Of a DNA stretch of 28,300 nucleotides, positions 14,813 through 22,912 are shown in pieces. Position 1 is the stretch's first letter. The number at the start of each line of letters is the position of its first letter. Position numbers and translations under genes: made by a program. Under the pieces are notes generated by a model. It was not told where the DNA came from. It worked only from the letters and a program-made list of their open reading frames with translations, and searched no databases. The stretch comes from a virus, in IMG/VR virus record IMGVR_UViG_3300043786_001220, positions 1 through 28,300 of that record; one strand, 5' to 3'.

Positions 14813-16035
14813 GCATGTACAACGACTACAATTTTGATGTTGAGCCTGTTCATCCGTCTGGAATGATTCAGTATCAGTCTGGGAAAGCGACATCCATCAG
14901 GAAGTTCAAAGTTCTCTGCGAGTTTGCCGAAGAGTTCGCATTGCGTCTGATTGGGAAATACTTTGCGTATGACCCGGAAGATGTTGAAACAGTTCTCTAC
15001 GACTCTCCTGTTCTTCCTTCTCCGTTTCCGTTCGACGGAACTTCGGCGTTAAATTATGGCAGAGTCAATCTAGTCGCCACATCATTTTTGATCGAACCAA
15101 TTTCAGACTGCTGCTTTAAGGTGCGATACACAACAGAAGAGACAGGGTCAGAAAGGCAAACAAAAGTAACTGACCCAACATCTCTCAACCAGATGGAAGC
15201 ATACTTCGCTAAGACAACCGAAGAGTCTGGGCAAACGCAAGACGACATTGATGAAGAAAACGCAGAATGTTTCTGTATGGTGTCTATAACCTACGAAGAA
15301 AACGCATGTGATTGCGTTGCATTCAATAACACAGACAAGGAATGGGAGGCTCATCCGTTCGTTCTTCCAAACACATGCCTTTCTGTCGAGCGAAACCCGT
15401 CCTATGAGATGTTTACTCTTCCGAATGGTGGCCTGTCGTGGGAGGGTCTTCCGTCTGGATCTGCTGAGCGACAGTTGAAGCCTGACTCGTATGCTTACAA
15501 GATTATCCCCAAGGCTGACATTATTGTTCACTGGCACAATGTTCCGCTTAGACATCTCTGTGCAATTGAGAATCATCTTCGCGAGTTTAGGGGTTCTGTT
15601 AATTCTGTTCCTTTTGGGGATGCGATAAATTGTGACGCTGCGGCAGTAAATCCTGCTGCATGCGGATGTGGACAATACGAACCTGAAACGATCCTTTTCA
15701 TCGACTTTCAGGAAGACAGGTCGAAAAGAACGGATGCTTTCGGAGGTTTCTCCGGTTCTATTGGTGACGGGTTCAGCGCTAAGAACATGAACACGACGAC
15801 GCTGAAGTTAATCTTCAAACAGAAGCGAATTGAAAAGCCGACTTCCGCTTCGTATTCTGACAGCGACGACTGCCCGGACGACAACGATGAAGCCTACGGA
15901 TGGAATCACCTGTTTCTGGATCGCGAAGGCCCAGTCGATGGAACTGGTGACTGGATGCGAGTTGTTGTGGAAGCGACCGGAGATCCTCTGTTTCCACTGA
16001 AATCATTTAACACGATCTTTTATCCACTGCTATGA
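14809..16035 (+). CDS. Cys-rich tail protein, possible distal tail (408 aa)
   Basis: The first gene after the tape measure is usually the distal tail protein that ends the tube and starts the tip. This 408-residue product fits by position but I see no diagnostic motif. It is beta-rich, contains 13 Cys (for example SDCC, ECFC, NACDC, CGCG) and near the C-terminus a Ser/Asp-rich linker (TSASYSDSDDCPDDNDE). The final segment (WMRVVVEATGDPLFPLKSFNTIFYPLL) looks like an ordered domain end. It is coupled to both neighbours by ATGA overlaps. A tail-tip or baseplate hub subunit is an alternative. Confidence 0.6.
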   Translation: MSMYNDYNFDVEPVHPSGMIQYQSGKATSIRKFKVLCEFAEEFALRLIGKYFAYDPEDVETVLYDSPVLPSPFPFDGTSALNYGRVNLVATSFLIEPISDCCFKVRYTTEETGSERQTKVTDPTSLNQMEAYFAKTTEESGQTQDDIDEENAECFCMVSITYEENACDCVAFNNTDKEWEAHPFVLPNTCLSVERNPSYEMFTLPNGGLSWEGLPSGSAERQLKPDSYAYKIIPKADIIVHWHNVPLRHLCAIENHLREFRGSVNSVPFGDAINCDAAAVNPAACGCGQYEPETILFIDFQEDRSKRTDAFGGFSGSIGDGFSAKNMNTTTLKLIFKQKRIEKPTSASYSDSDDCPDDNDEAYGWNHLFLDREGPVDGTGDWMRVVVEATGDPLFPLKSFNTIFYPLL

Positions 16036-17078
16036 CACGACCAAAACAATGGATCCCGGGAGACCCGCTGACTGCCGACCGACTTAATGTCGAGCAGGCC
16101 GAGTCTCTGCGTTCGCGCCGAGACATTGCCCTGACCAATGGTTCGTCGATGGTTAATGAGACGCTGGGAAACCAGTCGGCGAACATGCGACGGTCTTTCA
16201 CGCGACTCGCTGTGGCGACTGAGGACTTCGCAGTTCAGGACGTGAAGACCGATCTGGCAGAAGCCCTGGACGACGTTCCGTCCGGTATGTGCCAGTGGTT
16301 CCGGCTTAACAAGAAGTCTGGTGTTCACGAAGAAGACACTTTGTCGACTCCGTTCAGAGGATATGACGTTCTCGGCGGACTCAACGATCAGGTCCAGAAG
16401 GTCGCCGGCGAGTTCTTCTACGTGGTCTTCAATGAAGACTCGAAGCGGTGGGAGATCCTGCAGAGCGCCGGGATCAAACTGAAGTACGGGATTGTCGGCG
16501 AATGCCTCGGCGATGGATGGTACGAAGTCGAACTCAGCGACTGGGACGAACAGCCCCCGATTCCGGGGAGTGAATCTGCTTCGGCTTCCGCGTCGACTTC
16601 GGTTTCTGCGTCTGCTTCGGATGACCCGTGTGATCTCTGCATTTCAATTGATGTTACTATCGAAGCTGGCTGCGAGTCTGTCGAGGGCGTCGAAGTCACG
16701 CGAAATGCGGGGACAGGGACAGGACAAATCGTCTACGCGCACACAGCGGAGACGATTCCGCTGAAGGGCGGAAGTCTCGTCAAAATGATAAAACGCGCTG
16801 CTCCGGATGCTGCGAGCGATTCAGTCAGTTCGTCCTTGAGTACATCATCGAGTCTGTCTGCTTCGGACGATCCGATATCGAACAGACTGTACGACGTTGT
16901 GAATTCGGAGAAACCGCTGCTTTCGCTTCCGTTTCCGGATTACGAATGCTGCACCCTTCCAAACGGCTCTCAGGAATTCCGGATGATCAGTTGCACAAGA
17001 GTCATCGTCGAAGGCGTGACTTGCCCAGGTGAAACTGATCCTTGCCCATCTTCGGATAGTGCCTCGGAGAGTGTCTGA
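16032..17078 (+). CDS. Tail/baseplate protein with two Ser-rich linkers (348 aa)
   Basis: The N-terminus, WIPGDPLTADRLNVEQAE, resembles the start of many tail-tip proteins that dock on the tail and carry variable distal modules. The chain is divided by two low-complexity linkers that both end in SASDDP: SESASASASTSVSASAS (about residues 178-195) and SDSVSSSLSTSSSLSAS (about 261-277). It ends SSDSASESV, close to the end of the tail terminator candidate. The three parts between linkers could be separate domains on a string. Ten Cys are present. Start and stop are coupled to neighbours. The function is inferred from position and architecture. Confidence 0.6.
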   Translation: MTRPKQWIPGDPLTADRLNVEQAESLRSRRDIALTNGSSMVNETLGNQSANMRRSFTRLAVATEDFAVQDVKTDLAEALDDVPSGMCQWFRLNKKSGVHEEDTLSTPFRGYDVLGGLNDQVQKVAGEFFYVVFNEDSKRWEILQSAGIKLKYGIVGECLGDGWYEVELSDWDEQPPIPGSESASASASTSVSASASDDPCDLCISIDVTIEAGCESVEGVEVTRNAGTGTGQIVYAHTAETIPLKGGSLVKMIKRAAPDAASDSVSSSLSTSSSLSASDDPISNRLYDVVNSEKPLLSLPFPDYECCTLPNGSQEFRMISCTRVIVEGVTCPGETDPCPSSDSASESV

Positions 17079-17647
17079 TGAGCATGATGAAGAAGAAGTG
17101 GCTGGAATGCTGCACTTGCGGGCAGGCAATCTGCTGTACTGGCCGATGCTTCCCCGGGGCTCCCGGCGTTGACGGGAATTGCACGGGAGATCCCTCGGAA
17201 AATCCGCTTCCAACGACGCTGACTGTCGATATGTTGACTGACGATGCGTCCTTTGGGTGCTTTGCTGGCTCCACAACTGTAACTCTGGTAGCGAACGGAC
17301 GATGGGGTCTCGGCACGATCAATGCAACATGCAGTTGGCATAATCCGACCGACTCTACTGCGGCGTTTGTTACTTGGTATTTTTCAGTACAAGTCGCAAT
17401 TCAATGCACAAACGAAGCAGGATGGGGCATTGAGTTTCGTCGTCCGTTTTTCGAAACTTCTCCTCATCCATCATTCATTCCGCAGGATTCAACTCTCTCA
17501 AGAATTAGTTGCGACCCAATATCCCTGGAGGGCACAGTGTGTTACTTCCCGGGGATGAGCAGTGTTGTCTTTCCTGCAGTTCCTCCACAGCCACCTCTTG
17601 AGCACCCGACGATTTGCCTTTCATTTTCAGTTTATGAGACGCCATGA
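17078..17647 (+). CDS. Very Cys-rich tail-region protein (189 aa)
   Basis: The ATG at 17078 overlaps the previous stop by one base. Seven Cys lie within about 25 residues of the N-terminal segment: ECCTCGQAICCTGRC, then GNC after a GAPG turn. This looks like a compact metal-binding or disulfide knot. The rest (about residues 45-189) is beta-rich with further Cys, 13 in total, and Pro-rich near the end. It is the last gene before the sugar-modifying cassette and could be a receptor-binding or tail-tip protein. No family recognised. Confidence 0.55.
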   Translation: MSMMKKKWLECCTCGQAICCTGRCFPGAPGVDGNCTGDPSENPLPTTLTVDMLTDDASFGCFAGSTTVTLVANGRWGLGTINATCSWHNPTDSTAAFVTWYFSVQVAIQCTNEAGWGIEFRRPFFETSPHPSFIPQDSTLSRISCDPISLEGTVCYFPGMSSVVFPAVPPQPPLEHPTICLSFSVYETP

Positions 17648-17811
17648 GATATGTCATAGTCGTTGCGATTGCCTCTGTCATTGTGAGCAGAGTGCTATCT
17701 GAGTTGATCTCTGGTATTCCTGTACGGCAAAGAGAGGCGATCGCTGAAATAGAAGATCGCATGCAGGACACAAGGTACAGGGATCTGTGCTTAATGAAGA
17801 GCATTCAATGA
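17644..17811 (+). CDS. Small single-pass membrane protein (55 aa)
   Basis: The ATG at 17644 and the TGA at 17809-17811 overlap both neighbours by four bases, which strongly supports expression. The product starts MRYVIVVAIASVIVSRVLSE, one hydrophobic segment likely to be a membrane anchor or signal, followed by a charged helix (RQREAIAEIEDRMQDTRYRD). It resembles small phage spanin- or holin-like proteins in layout only. Sitting at the border of tail and glycosyltransferase genes, its role is unknown. Confidence 0.55.
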   Translation: MRYVIVVAIASVIVSRVLSELISGIPVRQREAIAEIEDRMQDTRYRDLCLMKSIQ

Positions 17812-18542
17812 CCCAGTTTGTTTACCTTAACGTCATCGGTCCCGACAACGGCGAAGAACTTCGGCTGTCGATGGCATCCGTCCGGAAGAACTTCACTGGG
17901 GATTCCTCTTTCACGATCATCGGCGAGAAGCCGAACTGGTACACAGGGCATCACATTCCAGTGCCTCGCCTCACGAAGATGCGAGAACTGCCAGGTCGCA
18001 TGGCGTTTCGCGACACTCAGGCAAAGATTATGCTGGCAGCGTCTCATCCGGAGATCGACGAAGAGTTCGTCTGGATGATGGACGACCAGTTCTTCCTGAA
18101 GCCAACGTCAATCGAGGATCTCAGAGTCCTTCGGTACGACCCGTGGTATCGGACAAATTCGAAACGAGAGTGGCATCGGCTGATCAAACTGACGTTCGGT
18201 GCGCTGGCTGCGAATGGTCGATCTAACTTTCAGGCCGGCACTCATCTTCCGCATGTGTTTGAGAAGACGAAACTTCAGCAAATGTTCGTCGAATACGGGT
18301 TCCCGAATAATTTGTACCTGTTCGAAATACTGTACGAAAATCATTGGCAATGTGGTCGCACGCCGATACCTTACGGAGGGATTTGGAAGGGTGTTCAGTA
18401 TCCGCAGTTTCTCAAGAGATTACTGCGACCGCTAATGCTTCGCCAACTGAATGAGATTGATGCCAATGTGCTGAATTACCAGAGCAACGTGTGGAGGCCG
18501 ACCATGCGAGATTGGCTGAGAGGTCGGTTTACGGAGGAATGA
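17808..18542 (+). CDS. Glycosyltransferase, GT-A type (244 aa)
   Basis: First sugar gene of the cassette. The start at 17808 overlaps the previous stop (ATGA). The product shows a Rossmann-like N-terminus (FVYLNVIGPDNGEELRLSMAS), and at residues 87-97 FVWMMDDQFFL, a DD metal/nucleotide-sugar motif like that of GT-A transferases and stealth-type phosphotransferases. It has no signal peptide or membrane segment, so it acts in the cytoplasm on nucleotide-sugar or similar donors. The acceptor is unknown; position suggests virion protein or a surface glycan. The next gene starts 1 base after its stop. Confidence 0.7.
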   Translation: MTQFVYLNVIGPDNGEELRLSMASVRKNFTGDSSFTIIGEKPNWYTGHHIPVPRLTKMRELPGRMAFRDTQAKIMLAASHPEIDEEFVWMMDDQFFLKPTSIEDLRVLRYDPWYRTNSKREWHRLIKLTFGALAANGRSNFQAGTHLPHVFEKTKLQQMFVEYGFPNNLYLFEILYENHWQCGRTPIPYGGIWKGVQYPQFLKRLLRPLMLRQLNEIDANVLNYQSNVWRPTMRDWLRGRFTEE

Positions 18543-18543
18543 G

Positions 18544-20034
18544 ATGCTCAATGTTTTCACCTACTGGGAGCATGCTCCGAAAGCCCGCAAGTGGCCTTAC
18601 ATTGAATTCTGCCTCGACACGATCCGATCGAAGTGTCTGGACGGCTGCTTGTTCCACCACATCACTTCAGCGAATATCGACAAGTATATCCCGGATGGGA
18701 TTATGCATCCGTCATGGAAGAACATCAAAGAACTCGGCGTGAAGTCCGATTGCGTCCGCGCTGCCGTGTTGATGCAGTATGGCGGGCTCTACATTGACGC
18801 AGATACGCTGATGTTGCGATCGCCAAAAGAACTCGACACTGGTCATGAATGCGGATTCATGACGTGGTCGACTCCCCCGCGACGAGTGATCGCTGGTTAC
18901 ATTTACTGTTGCCCAGACAGCGAAGTCGCGAAGAAGTGGGTTGCGAACATCAATGCAATGCTCGAGCAGGGAAAGCACGGGTGGACTGATCTCGGAGAGA
19001 AATGCCTGACTCCTGCCGTTGATTCGAGCGAGAACACGATCAACTGGCCTTTGGCGACATTCCTCCCAATAGAGATCGACACAGAAGTCCAGAGATTCTT
19101 CAGTGTTTCTACGTGGAAGGTTCCGGATCAATCGATAGCAATTGGATTGAACCATTCGCTGATGACGAGGAAGTATGCTGGAGAAATGAGGTCTGCAGGT
19201 CACGAGAATGCGTCATTTAAGAAACGATCGCAGGACTCAAAGCTCACGATTCACAAGATCTTCAGCAAAAGCAGATCATCTCAGAATCAAATGAAGATTG
19301 GCGTTTGCGTTCCCACATTTCGCAGGCCGAAACTGCTTGGGCATTTGATCTCCTGCTTCGAAAGCCAGAATTACGAAGACAGGCTCCTGATCGCATACGA
19401 CGACCATGGAGAGATCGCTGAGTCGTCTGGCGATCGATGGAAGATCGTTAGTCGCAACGAGCCCCACACATCGCTGGGAGAGAAGCGAAACGCAATCGCT
19501 GAGATGTTCGGTGATTCTGTCGACGCATTTGTGTTCTGGGACGACGACGACATCTTCCTTCCAGATGCCTTGTCTGCGGTTGAAAATGCTCTAAGCCGAT
19601 CGGACTGGTGCAGGGCAAGTCAGGTTCTCGTCCGTGGATCTCGTGATCTGACGCGATGTAAGACCTACTGGCGCGAAGATAAATCCGATAAAGCGTTTCA
19701 ATGTACCTGGGGAGTGACTCGTTCGGCGTTCTGGAGTGTAGGCGGGTTCGATTTCGTTTCTCTGGGAGAAGACCTGCGACTTGCAAAGAAGCTACGAGAC
19801 GCGAAGATCAGCGAATCTGATCCAGTCGCGATGGGGTGGAATCCGTATGCGGTTTCATCGCCTTACGGAAATGAACACTTCTCTTGGACTGTGAAGGATT
19901 ACGAAAAGTGGAAGGATGTTGCAAAGTCTGACGGCGAATTCAGAGTTGCGAATCATCCATTCAGCTTGAAGATTGGGGACCATGTCAATGATCGATCTTG
20001 GAAGGGAGATTGGTATGACGACGAAGTACGATGA
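18544..20034 (+). CDS. Two-domain glycosyltransferase (GT32-like plus GT2-like)
   Basis: A 496-residue fusion. Domain one (about 1-240) has the GT32 signature MQYGGLYIDADTLML with the DxD motif at 85-87, as in capsular polysaccharide and alpha-1,6-mannosyl-type transferases. Domain two (about 250-496) begins MKIGVCVPTFRRPKLL like a GT2 transferase, has FWDDDD at 331-336 and an FDFVSLGEDLRL segment in the acceptor region. An internal ATG (19291) stands at the domain border but has no ribosome binding site, so the fusion is probably real. AGGAA precedes the start. It could add two sugars in sequence to one acceptor. Confidence 0.78.
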   Translation: MLNVFTYWEHAPKARKWPYIEFCLDTIRSKCLDGCLFHHITSANIDKYIPDGIMHPSWKNIKELGVKSDCVRAAVLMQYGGLYIDADTLMLRSPKELDTGHECGFMTWSTPPRRVIAGYIYCCPDSEVAKKWVANINAMLEQGKHGWTDLGEKCLTPAVDSSENTINWPLATFLPIEIDTEVQRFFSVSTWKVPDQSIAIGLNHSLMTRKYAGEMRSAGHENASFKKRSQDSKLTIHKIFSKSRSSQNQMKIGVCVPTFRRPKLLGHLISCFESQNYEDRLLIAYDDHGEIAESSGDRWKIVSRNEPHTSLGEKRNAIAEMFGDSVDAFVFWDDDDIFLPDALSAVENALSRSDWCRASQVLVRGSRDLTRCKTYWREDKSDKAFQCTWGVTRSAFWSVGGFDFVSLGEDLRLAKKLRDAKISESDPVAMGWNPYAVSSPYGNEHFSWTVKDYEKWKDVAKSDGEFRVANHPFSLKIGDHVNDRSWKGDWYDDEVR

Positions 20035-20722
20035 AGAGAAGCGGTTCTGGAAGGATGAGATCTCATTCTACGTCCGGTGGTTCCATGGAAGAATCAAAGA
20101 ACTGTACGGAGTCCCGTGCCCGAAGCAGCATGAAAAGATTCAGCGATTCTCTTCTGAAGAACTGAATGCGATTGAGACGTGGATTAACGCAGACAAGTGG
20201 CGTTACTGCAAAAGGCTGCACGTCGAGCCGACGTACTTCTCTGGCAAGAAGGTTTTAGAGGTTGGTTCTGGTCCGCTGGGCCTGAGCCGGTTCTTTGCGG
20301 GAGCGGAAGTGCATTATCTCGATCCACTTCATGCATGGTACTGGCAGTGCGGATACCCGAAGGTCGGATATTCAATCGAAGCAAGAATCGAAGACTGTAT
20401 GCATCATCGATATGACGCTGTGATCTCAGTGAACGCAATCGATCACGTCGATCAGTTTGAAGACGCAATCAATGCCTGTGAAATGATGTGCGACATGGAC
20501 GGCGAAATCCGCATGGACATCCACTACCACGCACCAACAGTCACAGAACCACATGTCCTGAATGACGAGATTGTCGCTGCGGCGTTCAAGAAGTTCGACA
20601 TGAAAAAGATCGCGGAGAATCCGTCGCGAGTTTTCTATCCTCGTGGCACGCATCCAGACTCTGATAGATTCGCTGTTTGGAGCAATCGCGATTACGTTTA
20701 CGATGCAGTGAGGTCGCTGTGA
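20015..20722 (+). CDS. SAM-dependent methyltransferase (235 aa)
   Basis: I start at the ATG at 20015, 6 bases after AAGGGAGA, which overlaps the preceding gene by 20 bases; an earlier in-frame start at 19973 would enlarge the overlap. Motif I of class I methyltransferases is seen as KVLEVGSGPLGLSRF at residues 79-93, followed by an acidic residue in EVHYLDP for ribose binding, and the post-motif YDAVISVNAIDHVDQFEDA near 135-153. The N-terminal ~75 residues are helical and may bind acceptor. By context it could O-methylate a sugar added by the neighbouring transferases. Confidence 0.8.
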   Translation: MTTKYDEEKRFWKDEISFYVRWFHGRIKELYGVPCPKQHEKIQRFSSEELNAIETWINADKWRYCKRLHVEPTYFSGKKVLEVGSGPLGLSRFFAGAEVHYLDPLHAWYWQCGYPKVGYSIEARIEDCMHHRYDAVISVNAIDHVDQFEDAINACEMMCDMDGEIRMDIHYHAPTVTEPHVLNDEIVAAAFKKFDMKKIAENPSRVFYPRGTHPDSDRFAVWSNRDYVYDAVRSL

Positions 20723-21639
20723 ACAGAGAACAAGCACTCGCAAAGATGGTTGCCCCGGTCCAGAAGCGGAAGACTGCCTGGCTGAAAGGCATCATTCAGA
20801 TCCACGTTACGCGAGCCTGCGATCTCGCCTGCTCCAACTGCACGCAGGGATCTCAGTTTGGCGGCAAGGCATCGTTCATCACCGAAGAAAACTTCGAGGC
20901 GGCAGTCGTCAGCCTAAAGGATTACTTTGGTGTTGTCGGGATCTTTGGAGGCAACGCAGCACTGGCTCCGAACTTCGAGGCACTTTGCCTGATTCTTGAA
21001 AAACATATTCCGAAGAATCGTCGTGGTCTGTGGTGCAACAACCCGCGAGGACACGGCAAGCTGATGCGGCGAGTGTTTAACCCAAAGGTGTCAAACCTGA
21101 ACGTGCATCTGGTCAAGGATGCCTACGACGAATTCAAACGCGACTGGCCAGAGTCAGAACCGTTCGGACTTCATCACGACTCTCGTCACTCGCCGGTCTA
21201 CGGATCGCTGGAGAAACTGGTTCCGGACGAGTCGCAGCGATGGGATCTCATTGGCAACTGTGCGATCAACCAGAACTGGTCGGCGATGATCTGTCAGTTC
21301 CGTGGCGAGCTTCGCGGATACTTCTGCGAAATTGCTGGCGGGCAGGCGATGCTGAATCAAGAGAATCCGGAATACCCTGACACGGGCGTGAAGATCGAAG
21401 CTGGATGGTGGAAGAAGGCGATGCCGGAATACGGTGCTCAAGTCGACTTCCACTGTCATCGGTGTTTGGTTCCGCTAAACGGTCATGGAGCATTGGCTCA
21501 GGCCGACAAGAAGACACAGGTCACGGAAGAGTATTCGCACCTGAAGTTGAAGTCTGGTGGCACGTTTCAGATCGTCGATAACATCAGCGATATTCTGCCT
21601 GAAGAAAAACGCATCGTGACGGAGTATCTCGGAACATGA
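20719..21639 (+). CDS. Radical SAM enzyme (306 aa)
   Basis: The likely start is GTG at 20719, overlapping the previous TGA (GTGA). The signature CDLACSNC (Cys34, Cys38, Cys41) binds the 4Fe-4S cluster that cleaves SAM. GIFGGNAAL at about 75-83 may match the glycine-rich SAM-binding motif. Further Cys in the C-terminal half (GNCAIN, MICQF, YFCEIAGG, FHCHRC) suggest an auxiliary, SPASM-like cluster, as found in enzymes that modify peptides or sugars. Its position among sugar transferases points to a sugar or glycopeptide substrate. The exact reaction cannot be told. Confidence 0.82.
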   Translation: MNREQALAKMVAPVQKRKTAWLKGIIQIHVTRACDLACSNCTQGSQFGGKASFITEENFEAAVVSLKDYFGVVGIFGGNAALAPNFEALCLILEKHIPKNRRGLWCNNPRGHGKLMRRVFNPKVSNLNVHLVKDAYDEFKRDWPESEPFGLHHDSRHSPVYGSLEKLVPDESQRWDLIGNCAINQNWSAMICQFRGELRGYFCEIAGGQAMLNQENPEYPDTGVKIEAGWWKKAMPEYGAQVDFHCHRCLVPLNGHGALAQADKKTQVTEEYSHLKLKSGGTFQIVDNISDILPEEKRIVTEYLGT

Positions 21640-22172
21640 TCCTGAATCATCGTGAATCGTTGGCCGACATTGCAAATGCAAAAGGTCTCACGACTGCCGT
21701 TGAGATCGGAACTCACCAAGCCGTTTTCGCCGCTGAGTTTCTTAAGCGATTTCGCGGCACACTTACGATGATCGATCCATGGGATGGGTACGACGGAGTC
21801 CGCGATGTCTTCTACCCGATGGTTCAGGAGACAACGAATCGAGACGATGATTTCGAGATTGCAAGAATGGCGATGATGGCATTCCCGGATCGGCACAAGT
21901 TTCTGAGGATGCGGAGCGAAGAAGCGGTGATGCTGTTTGATGACCTGAGCGTAGGCTTTGTTTATATAGACGCATTGCACGACTATGAGTCCGTCATTCA
22001 GGACATGAGACGCTGGGAAACGAAAATCGTTGAGGGTGGAATTATCGCTGGACACGATTTTGCAATTGAAAACCATGGAGTGATCCATGCGGTTCTGGAA
22101 TTCTGCAGAAACCGCTCACTGAAGTTTCACGTCACTCAAGAGGACGTTCCGTCCTGGTGGATTGAGTTATGA
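21636..22172 (+). CDS. Class I methyltransferase, Methyltransf_24-like (178 aa)
   Basis: The 178-residue protein shows AVEIGTHQAVFAAEFLKRF (residues 21-39, motif I), TMIDPWDGY, VGFVYIDALHDYESVIQDM and GGIIAGHDF, the characteristic order of small Methyltransf_24-type enzymes often found in cell-surface sugar clusters. The IDALHDYE segment carries likely metal- or substrate-binding acidic residues. It is coupled to both neighbours by ATGA overlaps. Together with the methyltransferase at 20015 it suggests that more than one methyl group or sugar position is modified. Confidence 0.82.
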   Translation: MILNHRESLADIANAKGLTTAVEIGTHQAVFAAEFLKRFRGTLTMIDPWDGYDGVRDVFYPMVQETTNRDDDFEIARMAMMAFPDRHKFLRMRSEEAVMLFDDLSVGFVYIDALHDYESVIQDMRRWETKIVEGGIIAGHDFAIENHGVIHAVLEFCRNRSLKFHVTQEDVPSWWIEL

Positions 22173-22912
22173 CAGCAATCAAGCCCCGAGGCATCACCGT
22201 CTGCGTCGACTACGCCGACATCCTCTCGCTGACGCTCCCGTACAACCGGGAGTTCTTCAGCGAGTTCATGGTGGTCACGACGGTCAAGGATCATCAGACA
22301 ATCCACCTCGCGCAGGAGAACGACTGTCATGTCCATCTTAGCGATGCTTTTTACGCTCGAGGCGCTGCGTTCAATAAGTTTGCAGCGATGGAAGAAGGGC
22401 TTGATGTTTTCGGTCGGCACGACTGGATGTGCATCATTGATGCTGACATCGTCATCCCGAAGAACAAGCTCGCTTGGGTGCCGAAGATCGGAAAGATCTA
22501 CACTCCGCATCGCCGGATCCTGCACCAGATTCCGACGGAAATCCCGGAACATCGCCTATGGCGACAGTCGAAGAGAGCGATGAACAACGAAGAGTTCGCA
22601 GGCTACTTCCAGTTGTTCCATGCGAGCGAACCGTTCCTGCAGAAGACTCCATGGCATGAAACGGACTGGACGTGGGCTGGCGGCGCTGACTCGTTCTTTC
22701 ATCAAAAGTGGTCGGAGTCAAATAAGGTCCGACCACCGTTCGAGGTTCTGCATCTCGGGCCTCCGTTTATCAACTGGTGCGGACGAGTCACTCCGTTTGC
22801 AGACGGAACGACACCTGAGAAGGCGATGGTTCGTAACGAACATCGGATGATGCTGCTGAAGAATCGCCGTGAGAACAAGCAGGACCGATACAAAGCGGAG
22901 AAGTTGAAGTGA
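22169..22912 (+). CDS. Glycosyltransferase, GT-A type (247 aa)
   Basis: This 247-residue protein has a GT-A core: ITVCVDYADILSLTLPYNREFF at the N-terminus, WMCIIDADIVIPKNK with the DxD motif at residues 91-93, and WTWAGGADSFFHQKW later, where a transferase usually holds its acceptor/catalytic acid loop. No membrane segment is seen. The C-terminus is highly basic (RRENKQDRYKAEKLK). Start and stop overlap the adjacent genes. Donor and acceptor are unknown. Confidence 0.72.
   Translation: MTAIKPRGITVCVDYADILSLTLPYNREFFSEFMVVTTVKDHQTIHLAQENDCHVHLSDAFYARGAAFNKFAAMEEGLDVFGRHDWMCIIDADIVIPKNKLAWVPKIGKIYTPHRRILHQIPTEIPEHRLWRQSKRAMNNEEFAGYFQLFHASEPFLQKTPWHETDWTWAGGADSFFHQKWSESNKVRPPFEVLHLGPPFINWCGRVTPFADGTTPEKAMVRNEHRMMLLKNRRENKQDRYKAEKLK

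Noticed and set aside
14345-14893. 182-residue minus-strand frame across the tape measure end
   Set aside because: Antisense to the coiled-coil part of the tape measure and the start of the next tail gene; composition is that of a reverse shadow.
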